A stretch of 7,856 nucleotides of DNA from an uncultured Clostridia bacterium (GCA_938045615.1 CALIBC010000131.1:1-7856); one strand, 5' to 3'. Positions 1 through 7,175 are shown, counted from the stretch's first letter. The notes: generated by a model from the letters alone, not told the origin. Program-made: numbers and translations.

Positions 1-52
1 GTCATTCTCCTGTAGTTTTCTATCCAAGAGAACGTTCTTTCTACGATCCATC

Positions 53-229
53 TTAGAAGCTGTTTGGAATCTATTTCGGAGGATATTCAGGGGATATTTC
101 CGGGAATTTTGTATCATCTTTTAAGGAGCTAGAGCGGGCTATGTGACGAAAAAATGGGACAAAAGGGCGGAAATAGACCTGAATAGTCCCAAAATACAAG
201 AGGAAAAGTTCCGACCAAACGGCTTCTTA
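53..229. mobile_element. MITE-like palindromic element with terminal inverted repeats
   Basis: The outer ends are inverted repeats: GAAGCTGTTTGG at 56-67 matches the reverse complement of 215-226 (GAAGCCGTTTGG) at 11 of 12 bases. Both ends are bordered by TTA (53-55 and 227-229), which would fit a 3-bp target duplication. The inner arms also pair: TATTCAGG (84-91) with 178-185, TATTTCCG (95-102) with 168-175, and TTTTGT (107-112) with 159-164, so almost the whole element folds as one imperfect hairpin with a loop of about 46 bases. The right arm is 11 bases longer than the left. No open reading frame lies inside. This structure is typical of miniature inverted-repeat elements mobilised by a transposase encoded elsewhere. 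A 3-bp TNA duplication is known for part of the IS5 family, but that family link is only a guess. It could instead be a structured RNA or an internally deleted IS. Confidence 0.6.
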
Positions 230-255
230 AAATAATCACTCTATAAATTCAAAAC

Positions 256-270
256 AGCATTCTCAATGCT
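256..270. other. small perfect hairpin upstream of the zinc-repeat gene
   Basis: AGCATT (256-261) and AATGCT (265-270) pair perfectly around a CTC loop. The stem is short and only one-third G+C, with no clean T-run directly after it, so it is a weak terminator candidate at best. It could be a minor structure in the leader of the downstream gene. Confidence 0.25.
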
Positions 271-352
271 CCGTCTATCTTTGCCGTCATAAATACGACA
301 ACAGTTTGAATGCACCCAATGAAATTTCAATCTAAAGCAAACGATACAGAAT

Positions 353-613
353 ATGAGCAACCCAACATGCTATTGTGAATACTGCGGTCGGTCGTTTAAG
401 AGTGTTAGTGAATTGACGCGGGCGGGACTGTGTACACGCCACCCCGACGGTGCCGTCCGAGGGAAACACAAGCTCTACGAAGGGACAGAAAAGACGGTCT
501 ACACCTGCAAATATTGCGGTACCGAAGCACGAACCATTGATCGCTTGACGTCGTCGTTCTGCGTGCACCACCCCGCAGGCCATAACCGCGGCCGACACGC
601 ACCGGCGCTGTAG
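353..613 (+). CDS. small protein with two CxxC...CxxH zinc-binding repeats
   Basis: This is an 86-residue protein built from two tandem copies of one unit. Copy one has C8-x2-C11, C27-x2-H30 and H39. Copy two has C52-x2-C55, C70-x2-H73 and H82. Both copies also share a CG after the second Cys, a Leu-Thr pair in the middle, a Pro right after the CxxH histidine, and an RG-x-H tail. The spacing between Cys pairs is 15 residues in one and 14 in the other. Each unit can offer four or more zinc ligands, so two zinc-finger-like folds are likely; binding to nucleic acid or protein is inferred only. There is no signal peptide or membrane segment. ATG 353 is the first start after an in-frame TGA at 320-322, and no Shine-Dalgarno is visible. 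The gene sits 191 bp before the GTPase operon on the same strand and might be cotranscribed or independent. I do not recognise a named family; function is unknown. Confidence 0.75.
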   Translation: MSNPTCYCEYCGRSFKSVSELTRAGLCTRHPDGAVRGKHKLYEGTEKTVYTCKYCGTEARTIDRLTSSFCVHHPAGHNRGRHAPAL

Positions 614-650
614 GAGGGGGAGAAGAGAATCAACATATATATCACTACTT

Positions 651-663
651 AAACGAATCGTTT
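651..663. promoter_or_regulatory. 13-bp palindrome, possible operator
   Basis: AAACGA-A-TCGTTT is a perfect palindrome with one central base, lying in the gap before the GTPase operon. Its length and symmetry fit a binding site for a dimeric repressor, but no promoter matching the Bacteroidota consensus (TTTG then TAnnTTTG about 19 bases on) could be placed convincingly next to it. Chance occurrence is possible. Confidence 0.25.
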
Positions 664-664
664 T

Positions 665-763
665 ATGGAAAAGAAGAAAGCAACACAGAGTGAATTGAAA
701 TGGTGTAGGATTGGCAAGTGGCGCGCCGCAAGCGGATGGCGTGTTATTTCCTTGCGCCGGTAA
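665..763 (+). CDS. possible 32-residue basic leader peptide
   Basis: ATG at 665 opens a 32-codon frame ending in TAA at 761-763. The peptide begins MEKKKATQSE and is rich in Lys, Arg and Trp, with only two acidic residues. It starts right after the 13-bp palindrome and ends 41 bases before the first GTPase gene, which would suit a leader peptide. There is no clear ribosome binding site and no recognised relative, and a frame this short is expected by chance, so this is a weak call. Confidence 0.12.
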   Translation: MEKKKATQSELKWCRIGKWRAASGWRVISLRR

Positions 764-791
764 ACGTTTGTTAGAAGGAGTAAAGAATATC

Positions 792-797
792 AAAGGA
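792..797 (+). promoter_or_regulatory. ribosome binding site for the first GTPase gene
   Basis: AAAGGA lies 7 bases before ATG 805, and a second purine block, GAAGGAG, is at 774-780. This is the only gene in the operon with a Shine-Dalgarno-like site just upstream. The downstream genes start within or immediately after the preceding gene and probably depend on translational coupling. Confidence 0.45.
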
Positions 798-804
798 AAT
801 AAAC

Positions 805-2595
805 ATGGACACGAAAGCATTGATTGAGATCGCCGAGTATCTCAAGTCGGAGAGTGTGGCTAACGAGCTTCGGAAATTGGATCAGCGGCTGCAAGACAGC
901 AATGTCGCGCTGACCCTCCCGCTCGTGGGCGAGTTCAGCTCAGGCAAGACCAGCCTGATCAATGCCCTGACCGACTCTAAGCAGTTGGAGATTGCTACGA
1001 AGCCCACCACGGCAACCATCTACTTGTTGCACTTCGGGCAGGATCGGCAGTATGCCACGATCCATCGCGCCGATGGCAGCGAGGAAACCGTGGAAGCGAT
1101 CGGCAGCTTGAAGAATAGCGAGCTGGCCGACGTCCCGCTCGTCGACATCTACGACACCTCCACCCGTGTACCGCGTGACTTGGTCTTGGTGGACACCCCG
1201 GGGCTGTCGTCGCCGGACGCGCGACACAAGGATGCTCTGATCGGCTTCCTGCCGAAGGCTGATGCCATACTAATGGCAGTGGACTGCAACCAGCAAATCA
1301 CGCATTCTTTGCTGCGCTTTGTTGAAGAGACCAAACTGGCCGGTCGTAAGGTGTATTTGATTGTCACCAAGTGCGACACCAAGCCGGTGTCGGATCGAGA
1401 AAGTATCAAGAGGTACATCGCCGAAAACAGCAAGCTGCCGATGGAGCACATTGCGTGCGTGTCGGCACAACAGGACGACCTCACCGAGTTCTACGACCTC
1501 ATCGCCAAGCTCTTCCAAAGCAAGAAGGAAATTTTGGGTGCCGCCGTTCGTGCGCGGTTGGAAGTCCTGAAGGAGGAGCTGAAGAAAAGCGTCAGCGAAT
1601 TGCTGAAACAGCCGAGCTCTACCGAAGGACTTGAGAAAGAACTCGCCGGACATGAACGTCATGTTGAGGAGGTAGAGCGGGAGGTTAAACACCTAATCTC
1701 GTCCGTGGAGTACGCTGTCGACGACGTATCGGACGAGATCAGCCGGCGCTATCAGAGCTTGCTTTTCCAACGTTTGGATGCCCTGATCAATCAACGTGCA
1801 GACAACCTAAACGCCGAGGCAAATACGATTATCAAATCTGCATCTGCAACCGTAATGACGGAATATCGGCGGCGGATCACGCAAGAACTTACCGAACAGG
1901 CTGCAAAAGGATCTTCATTCATTCAATCGGCCGCCACTTGCCTCGACATCTCCGGTTTGGAGTCCCCCGAACAGTCATTCAATATTGATCTCGAGAGCAT
2001 CGGACATGAGAACGATAAGATGATCTCTTTCGGTGTGAAGGCTGCCGGAGTATTGGCTTTAGCTGCTGCCCTTCCTGCCGGAATTGCTGCAGCAGGCGCA
2101 GCCACTACAGGGGCAGGTGCTGCGACTGCCATCTCGGCAGTGGATGCAGTGACAGACGTGGGAAGCATTGCATACATGGCTAACCTGGCCAGCAAAATGA
2201 AGAAGACCGGCAAGACAGCGCAGTTTGTGCAAAAAGGCACTCAAGTTGCTGCGAACTATGCAGTTATTGACAGCCAGGTACCTCCCAAGGTGAAGGGCTT
2301 TGTAGAAAATATTGTAAACACGTTCAGCGATCGCATGGCTAAACCCAAGCGAATCAGAACTACACACGACTTTATCGAGCAACAGCTCACTCCGGACTTC
2401 ATGGCACAGATGCAGCAGAACGGCCGTATCATATTAGACATGCTACAGGCGGCGATCGGCGATTCGTGCAAAGAAATTGTAGCCGAACGGACGGCGCAAA
2501 TCACGGATTTAATGAATGCGATCAAAGCGCAGAAAGGCGAGTATCAACAGAGAATCGCCAAGCTGAAAGCATACAACGCGACACTTAACTCTTAG
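805..2595 (+). CDS. dynamin-like GTPase with hydrophobic paddle
   Basis: This 596-residue protein belongs to the bacterial dynamin-like GTPases, which bind and remodel membranes using GTP. The G domain is at about residues 35-240: P-loop G42-EFSSGK-T49, switch threonines in TKPTTAT (65-71), DTPG at 130-133, and TKCD at 188-191 as the base-recognition motif. A long helical stalk follows (about 250-400). Then comes an Ala/Gly-rich hydrophobic stretch (about 408-448) of the kind that acts as a membrane-inserting paddle in bacterial dynamins, and more helix to the end. ATG 805 is the first start after an in-frame TAA at 781-783. It is the first gene of a four-gene operon; the next gene begins 8 bp later. 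The G-domain DNA is GC-rich (77 of 120 bases at 1141-1260) while the stalk and paddle are near 45-47 percent. TKxD in place of NKxD is a tolerated variant. Family call is firm; biological role (membrane stress, phage defence) is inferred. Confidence 0.9.
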   Translation: MDTKALIEIAEYLKSESVANELRKLDQRLQDSNVALTLPLVGEFSSGKTSLINALTDSKQLEIATKPTTATIYLLHFGQDRQYATIHRADGSEETVEAIGSLKNSELADVPLVDIYDTSTRVPRDLVLVDTPGLSSPDARHKDALIGFLPKADAILMAVDCNQQITHSLLRFVEETKLAGRKVYLIVTKCDTKPVSDRESIKRYIAENSKLPMEHIACVSAQQDDLTEFYDLIAKLFQSKKEILGAAVRARLEVLKEELKKSVSELLKQPSSTEGLEKELAGHERHVEEVEREVKHLISSVEYAVDDVSDEISRRYQSLLFQRLDALINQRADNLNAEANTIIKSASATVMTEYRRRITQELTEQAAKGSSFIQSAATCLDISGLESPEQSFNIDLESIGHENDKMISFGVKAAGVLALAAALPAGIAAAGAATTGAGAATAISAVDAVTDVGSIAYMANLASKMKKTGKTAQFVQKGTQVAANYAVIDSQVPPKVKGFVENIVNTFSDRMAKPKRIRTTHDFIEQQLTPDFMAQMQQNGRIILDMLQAAIGDSCKEIVAERTAQITDLMNAIKAQKGEYQQRIAKLKAYNATLNS

Positions 2596-2603
2596 CTTAA
2601 ATA

Positions 2604-2996
2604 ATGGACAAAATGGAATTTATCATTGCATTAGCACTTGGTGCCGCAGCAGGTGCCGGAGTGATGTACGTAAAGAACTCGTCGAAGACGAAAGATTCGG
2701 ATCTCGCCCAGCGCGAAATTGATAGGCTGGACAGCGAATTGAAAACCCAGCAGCAGAAACGCGGTGCCTTGGAAAAGGAGAATTTAGAACTTCAGCAAGA
2801 GGTTATTGACCTGAAGCGGAAAGCTTCGCGGACGGATGACGAGACGATGGATCTGGAAGACGATCTGGAGGACGAAAGAGTCAAGGTCTCCAAGCAGGAG
2901 CGCGAGATTGACCGACTGAAGCAGTTGGTCAATGAATACAAGGATGCACTTCAGGCTTGTGAGCTCGAATTGAAGAATTGGAAGAACAAAGATTGA
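2604..2996 (+). CDS. membrane-anchored coiled-coil protein
   Basis: This 130-residue protein starts with one hydrophobic helix (about residues 5-23, rich in Ala and Gly), followed by Lys-rich residues that suggest the C-terminus faces the cytoplasm. The rest is charged and predicted coiled coil (about 34-125). It carries LKRK at 70-73 and the acidic LEDDLED at 84-90. Closely similar elements occur in the N-terminal coiled coil of the next gene's product (LKRK 119-122, LEDDVED 126-132), and the DNA also matches: 13 identical bases at 2811-2823 and 3352-3364. This points to a common origin and perhaps to pairing of the two coiled coils at the membrane. It has no GTPase motif. The gene begins 8 bp after the first GTPase and ends one base before the second. 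ATG 2613 (Met4) is a possible alternative start. I do not recognise a named family. Confidence 0.85.
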   Translation: MDKMEFIIALALGAAAGAGVMYVKNSSKTKDSDLAQREIDRLDSELKTQQQKRGALEKENLELQQEVIDLKRKASRTDDETMDLEDDLEDERVKVSKQEREIDRLKQLVNEYKDALQACELELKNWKNKD

Positions 2997-2997
2997 T

Positions 2998-4914
2998 ATG
3001 GAGATATACCTCTATATCTTAGCTGGAATAGTGATTGGCGTTTTATGCGCCAATCTCATCCGGCCGAAGAGGAAGGCCAAGAACGAGACGGTAGGTTATA
3101 TTGTCACGGATGCCTCTAAACAAGAATTGATCGATGCCCGGAAAGAGATCAAACGCATTACTGCATCGGCTGAGCACTTGAAGTCTGAACTGCAGCAAGC
3201 GCAGCAAAGATTGAAAGAGAATGAAGAGAACATTCCTTCTCACGCGGACGACCAAACAAAAGCGTTGCTCCATCAAAAGGAAGAGGAGAACAAGGCTGCC
3301 GTGAAAGCTCTGTCAGATCAAATTGAGGCTCAACAAAAGGAGCTGAAGTCTCTGAAGCGGAAAGTCGAAGACCTGGAAGACGATGTGGAAGACGCTGAGG
3401 ATGACAAGAAATCGGCAGAAAAAAAACTGAAGCAGCAAGAAGAGAACTACAATAAGCTCTTCGACGAAATGCAGCACGCGCAATTAGAACTTCAAAGACT
3501 GAAAGGCGTGGAAGAAAAATACACGGATTCGGAAGCGCGCAGTGAGAAAAGAAAGGCCGCCATTGATTTCATAAGCAACATTCTGACAGCTGAGGCCGTA
3601 GTCGCAGAGTATGATAATACGGAACGTTCTTCCAGTTCTATTAATAAGGTTGATCAGATCGCCAAATTCATCAAGGATGATTATAGTCAATTGATGAATG
3701 AGAATGGATATAACAACAAGCAGGAAAGAGAAAAGGAACTGGAGCGTTTTATTTCAGAGAAAAAGAAGACATGGATTCATGGCAAAACGACCGTGGCCTT
3801 TATAGGTGAGTTCTCATCAGGTAAGACGTCTATCGTAAACCGAATCCTACTGTCGGGTAATGAGAAGGCTTTGAAACTTCCGGTAAGCACCAAAGCCACC
3901 ACAGCTATTCCTACCTATATCAGTAGCAGAACAGATAAAACGCGAGATTCTTACACATTTATTGCACCGGATGAAAGTCAAAAGCGCATTGCTGACGAGA
4001 AGATGATCGAAATGATGAGTAAGGAAACGCTGGACGAGGTGCGCGGTATGGATCAGCTAATCAAGTATGTTGTAAGGAAAGAGAATAATCGCAGCTTAAC
4101 TGACATCAGCATTCTGGATACGCCGGGCTTCAGCTCCAACGATGCCAAAGACAAGGAGCGCACCTTGGAAGTAGTCAATGAATGCGACGCCTTGTTTTGG
4201 GTAGTTGACGTCAACAGTGGCACGATCAACCAAAGCTCTCTCGCCGTAATCAAGAAGGAACTCAAAAAGCCGCTTTATATCGTCGTTAATAAGGTAGACA
4301 GTAAGGCCAAGTCTGAAGTGGATAAGGTGGTGCGTAAGATCGAGGAAACACTTGCGAACAAGGGCGTACCATGTCAAGGTATCATTCGCTTCTCCATGAA
4401 GGAAGACATTAGGCAGATCATGAGCGTGATCCGAGATGTCAAGAGAAATAAGCCGGTCGATGACTATTTCAAGAGAACCCGAGAGGGCTTGAACGATCTC
4501 TCTGAAAATTTCCGGAAACAGTACGATACAGCTTATGAGGTTCGGAATGGTTACATTGAGAGTATGCGAAAGGACAAAGACACCATCGCTCAGATTTGGG
4601 ATAAAATCCGAGATCTCAACGAAGCTATTCTCAATATTCCCAGCTTCAAAAAAGGAGGTTTATTTAGTTCTGACAGGTATGAAATGACTGTGTTTCAAGC
4701 AGAGCAACTCGTTGAAATGATCCGCAGGATTATCGATCAAACGGATGCTGATAGTGAGATCAGCAAAATGATCCGGCAGATAGAATCGCTTGAGCAGAAC
4801 GCTTATGAGTATGGAAAGACATCTATGAAGATGTCGGAATTGTCTAAGAAAGGCACCAGAATCAATGACAGCCAAGAGCAATTTAACAAACTAATCAATG
4901 ACTTAAACAGATGA
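2998..4914 (+). CDS. dynamin-like GTPase with N-terminal membrane anchor and coiled coil
   Basis: This 638-residue protein has three parts. Residues 4-20 form a hydrophobic membrane helix followed by RPKRKAK, consistent with a cytoplasmic body. Residues about 40-185 are a charged coiled coil with an acidic block (LEDDVEDAEDD, 126-136). The G domain follows at about 260-485: P-loop G270-EFSSGK-T277, switch threonines near 301-302, DTPG 374-377 and NKVD 431-434. The remainder is helical stalk without an obvious hydrophobic paddle, so membrane attachment probably comes from the N-terminus. The P-loop is identical to that of the first GTPase, and both read SSGKTS, suggesting that these two are closer to each other than to the third. 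The start lies one base after the previous stop and the end overlaps the next start by 4 bp (ATGA), typical of translational coupling. Base composition is fairly even across the gene. A membrane-tethered dynamin with the anchor at the N-terminus is an unusual layout. Role in defence or membrane repair is inferred. Confidence 0.9.
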   Translation: MEIYLYILAGIVIGVLCANLIRPKRKAKNETVGYIVTDASKQELIDARKEIKRITASAEHLKSELQQAQQRLKENEENIPSHADDQTKALLHQKEEENKAAVKALSDQIEAQQKELKSLKRKVEDLEDDVEDAEDDKKSAEKKLKQQEENYNKLFDEMQHAQLELQRLKGVEEKYTDSEARSEKRKAAIDFISNILTAEAVVAEYDNTERSSSSINKVDQIAKFIKDDYSQLMNENGYNNKQEREKELERFISEKKKTWIHGKTTVAFIGEFSSGKTSIVNRILLSGNEKALKLPVSTKATTAIPTYISSRTDKTRDSYTFIAPDESQKRIADEKMIEMMSKETLDEVRGMDQLIKYVVRKENNRSLTDISILDTPGFSSNDAKDKERTLEVVNECDALFWVVDVNSGTINQSSLAVIKKELKKPLYIVVNKVDSKAKSEVDKVVRKIEETLANKGVPCQGIIRFSMKEDIRQIMSVIRDVKRNKPVDDYFKRTREGLNDLSENFRKQYDTAYEVRNGYIESMRKDKDTIAQIWDKIRDLNEAILNIPSFKKGGLFSSDRYEMTVFQAEQLVEMIRRIIDQTDADSEISKMIRQIESLEQNAYEYGKTSMKMSELSKKGTRINDSQEQFNKLINDLNR

Positions 4915-6956
4915 ACGTATTTGAACAATTCAATCAAGAGAAAGAGGCGCGGCGGGCGCAGATCAAGCAGGCCGCGGGCAACGGGTTTATCACAGAAGAG
5001 CAGCAAAAAGAGTTTGAGAAGAAGCTCGACAACGACGTGCTGATCATCGGCGTAATCGGGCAGATGAAGGCCGGCAAATCGACCTTCCTTAATGCCTTTG
5101 TGTTTGAGCGCGACGTGTTGCCCGCCGCCACGACGCCGATGACGGCCGCGCTAACCGTCATCACCTACGGCCCAGAGGAGAAAATCGAAGTGGAGTTTTA
5201 CAACAGCGAGGAGTGGGACGAGCAGCGACTCACGGCGCAGCGGACCCTGACCGCGGACAGCAGCGAGGCGGAGAAATCGAAGGTGCAGGCTGCCCAAGAA
5301 CTCGTCGAAAAGTCCGCCCGCATAGGCAACCGCCTGCCGGAACTGCTCGGAACGAAGCGCACGGACACGTTGGACAAGTTGATCGAATACGTCGGCGCCG
5401 ACGGGCAGTTTGTCTCCATCACCAAGGCCGTCAAGATCTACTACCCCAAGGAATATCTCCGGGGCGTGGAGATCGTGGACACCCCGGGCTTCAACGACCC
5501 GATCGTATCGCGCGAAGAGCGTACGAAGGACTTCCTGCGCCGTGCCGACGCCGTGCTGCTGATGCTCTATGCCGGCCGCCCCTTTGACGCCACCGACCGC
5601 GAAATCGTCTTCAAACACCTCTCGCAGTGTGGCATTGGCAAGGTGATGATCGGCATCAATAAGTACGACATCCCTCGCGAGAACGGCGAGACGGAGAGTG
5701 AGATCAAAGCTTACGTAAAAGAAGAGATTCGGAACGCCTGTCGGGAATCGAGCGACGAGGGCCTGAAGGAGATGCTGAAGACGGAGGAGCCGATACCGTT
5801 GTCGGCCGAGATGGCACTGTTGTCATATCTGCCAATGAAAGCTATCATAAGTAACGACAGCTATAAACATGCATGGCACAGGTATGGAGAAGCCTTTGGC
5901 CTCGGATCACAAGACGACCTGAGGGAGTTCAGCCATTTCAGCGACCTCGCCAAGCGTGTGCAAGAGATTGTGATGAAAGAGAAGGGCGAGATCCTTTTCA
6001 ACAAGTCGCGCAATGCCATTAAGGCCGCTGTCTCAAAAGTTGGCTTGGAGTTGGATCAAGAGATAGCCAAGACCAAGGAACGGGCTGCGAACTTGAACTT
6101 AACGGATGATGAACTTGAGGAGAAGCAGAGAAAATTGGGTAGAGCTCAAAAAAGATTGAAGAAGCAAATGGAGGTCTATATGATGGCGCTGAGAAGCAAA
6201 GTTCGTCTTGTGCGTAAAGATCGAAAAGTAAAGGTTGAAGACGAGGTTGACACACTCTGTAACAATGTTATTGCAGCAGTCGATGGATTTGGACGTACAG
6301 CTAGTAAAGATGCCATGTTGCAAAAGGTCAGGACTGAACTCGATCAAATAGAAACTAGGATCGTTCCTCGACAGTTAGACAAACTCATGGAGGAGAATAA
6401 GCTTGCTATCGTCCGCATTTCGGAAAAGCATGTTGTCAAGTTTTTGGAGATTTTAGATAAGTATATGGACTCTACAGAGCATGAATATTTGATTGGAAAA
6501 TTGCAGGAGTTGTGCGATGAAAATCAGGTTGACAAATTCATAGAGGAAGATGTGACGGACTCCGATGGAGTGCAAGTTTCGCTCAAAAAAATTATGGGAA
6601 GTCTGGTTGGAAGTTTCTTGAAAGAAGTACTTCTCCTCCCCTTTCAAAAAGCAGGTGAGCTAATTGCCGGGAATAAAGATATCAAAGCGAACATCAGGGA
6701 AGATATTACTAAGTTCAAGAACCGCTTCAATATCGATGAATTGATTGAACGCCTTACAAACCTCGACGACCTCGAATCGCGCATCAATGAGCTCATGTTC
6801 GAGAACTTCCTCAACCCCATAGAGGCAGACTTGAAGCAAATCATCGAGAATCGGGAAGGTCGCGAGAAGCAGCGAGCCGAAGCCACAGCCAAGCTCGACT
6901 CCCTGCAAAAGCAGAAGAAGGAGTACGAAGCGAAGGTCGCCTCCTTGGCGCTGTAA
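4911..6956 (+). CDS. dynamin-like GTPase, third of the cluster
   Basis: This 681-residue protein has a dynamin-type G domain at about residues 43-350: P-loop G50-QMKAGK-S57, switch region TTPMTAA (74-80), DTPG 190-193 and NKYD 250-253. It continues with long coiled-coil helices (about 380-435), a weakly hydrophobic amphipathic segment (about 556-587) that could be the membrane-contact paddle, and a Lys/Glu-rich helical end. There is no signal peptide or clear membrane helix. The P-loop differs from the GEFSSGKT of the two upstream GTPases, so this is probably the distinct partner subunit, as LeoA is beside LeoB and LeoC. The start overlaps the previous stop (ATGA); no later Met precedes the P-loop, so it is secure. 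Composition changes sharply inside the gene: about 64 percent GC at 5461-5640, about 38 percent at 6481-6600, and about 59 percent at 6841-6960, with the first switch near 5820 at the end of the core G domain. Family is firm; function is inferred. Confidence 0.9.
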   Translation: MNVFEQFNQEKEARRAQIKQAAGNGFITEEQQKEFEKKLDNDVLIIGVIGQMKAGKSTFLNAFVFERDVLPAATTPMTAALTVITYGPEEKIEVEFYNSEEWDEQRLTAQRTLTADSSEAEKSKVQAAQELVEKSARIGNRLPELLGTKRTDTLDKLIEYVGADGQFVSITKAVKIYYPKEYLRGVEIVDTPGFNDPIVSREERTKDFLRRADAVLLMLYAGRPFDATDREIVFKHLSQCGIGKVMIGINKYDIPRENGETESEIKAYVKEEIRNACRESSDEGLKEMLKTEEPIPLSAEMALLSYLPMKAIISNDSYKHAWHRYGEAFGLGSQDDLREFSHFSDLAKRVQEIVMKEKGEILFNKSRNAIKAAVSKVGLELDQEIAKTKERAANLNLTDDELEEKQRKLGRAQKRLKKQMEVYMMALRSKVRLVRKDRKVKVEDEVDTLCNNVIAAVDGFGRTASKDAMLQKVRTELDQIETRIVPRQLDKLMEENKLAIVRISEKHVVKFLEILDKYMDSTEHEYLIGKLQELCDENQVDKFIEEDVTDSDGVQVSLKKIMGSLVGSFLKEVLLLPFQKAGELIAGNKDIKANIREDITKFKNRFNIDELIERLTNLDDLESRINELMFENFLNPIEADLKQIIENREGREKQRAEATAKLDSLQKQKKEYEAKVASLAL

Positions 6957-7025
6957 CGGCGTCTTACCACCAATCTTCCGGCCCCCCTTCTCTTATAGAG
7001 ATAACATCCTGATACCTCTGTCCCC

Positions 7026-7172
7026 CCAGGGCAACCACATTAAAATGTAAGAGCCTGATCTTCAAATATGCTTTTCAACCTCTAACGTTGATTTATCATA
7101 GTGGAATTTCCAAGATAACGCTCATTATTAAACAGTTATATCTATGCGAGAATTTTGATCCGGTTGCCCTGG
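7026..7172. repeat. 11-bp perfect inverted repeat flanking 125 bp
   Basis: CCAGGGCAACC at 7026-7036 is the exact reverse complement of GGTTGCCCTGG at 7162-7172. The AT-rich interior holds no gene. With a tyrosine recombinase gene 145 bases away, the pair could border an invertible segment or form recombinase arm sites. No convincing Bacteroidota promoter could be placed inside; the best partial matches (CATATTTG on the - strand, GAATTTTG on the + strand) lack a TTTG upstream. By a rough estimate an 11-bp pair in a region this size is expected by chance only a few percent of the time. Confidence 0.45.
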
Positions 7173-7175
7173 ACC

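Noticed and set aside
29..38. Perfect 10-bp palindrome AGAACGTTCT near the left edge
   Set aside because: It is short, with no partner copy or nearby gene; a similar GAACGTTCT also occurs inside the second GTPase gene, so chance is the simplest explanation.
280..308. TTTG...TTTG pair resembling a Bacteroidota promoter upstream of the zinc-repeat gene
   Set aside because: The spacing is 21 bases between the two TTTG blocks rather than about 23, and the TA of TAnnTTTG is absent (ACAGTTTG), so the match is too weak to annotate.
332..820. 162-codon frame on the - strand across the zinc-repeat gene and leader
   Set aside because: It overlaps the well-supported zinc-repeat gene on the opposite strand, has no recognisable domain and a composition typical of an antisense shadow.
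5213..5587. 124-codon + frame inside the third GTPase gene
   Set aside because: It is an out-of-frame reading of the G domain with an Arg/Gly-rich, domain-free product.
5151..5618. 155-codon frame on the - strand inside the third GTPase gene
   Set aside because: It is antisense to the GC-rich G domain with intact motifs; long shadow frames are expected in GC-rich coding DNA.
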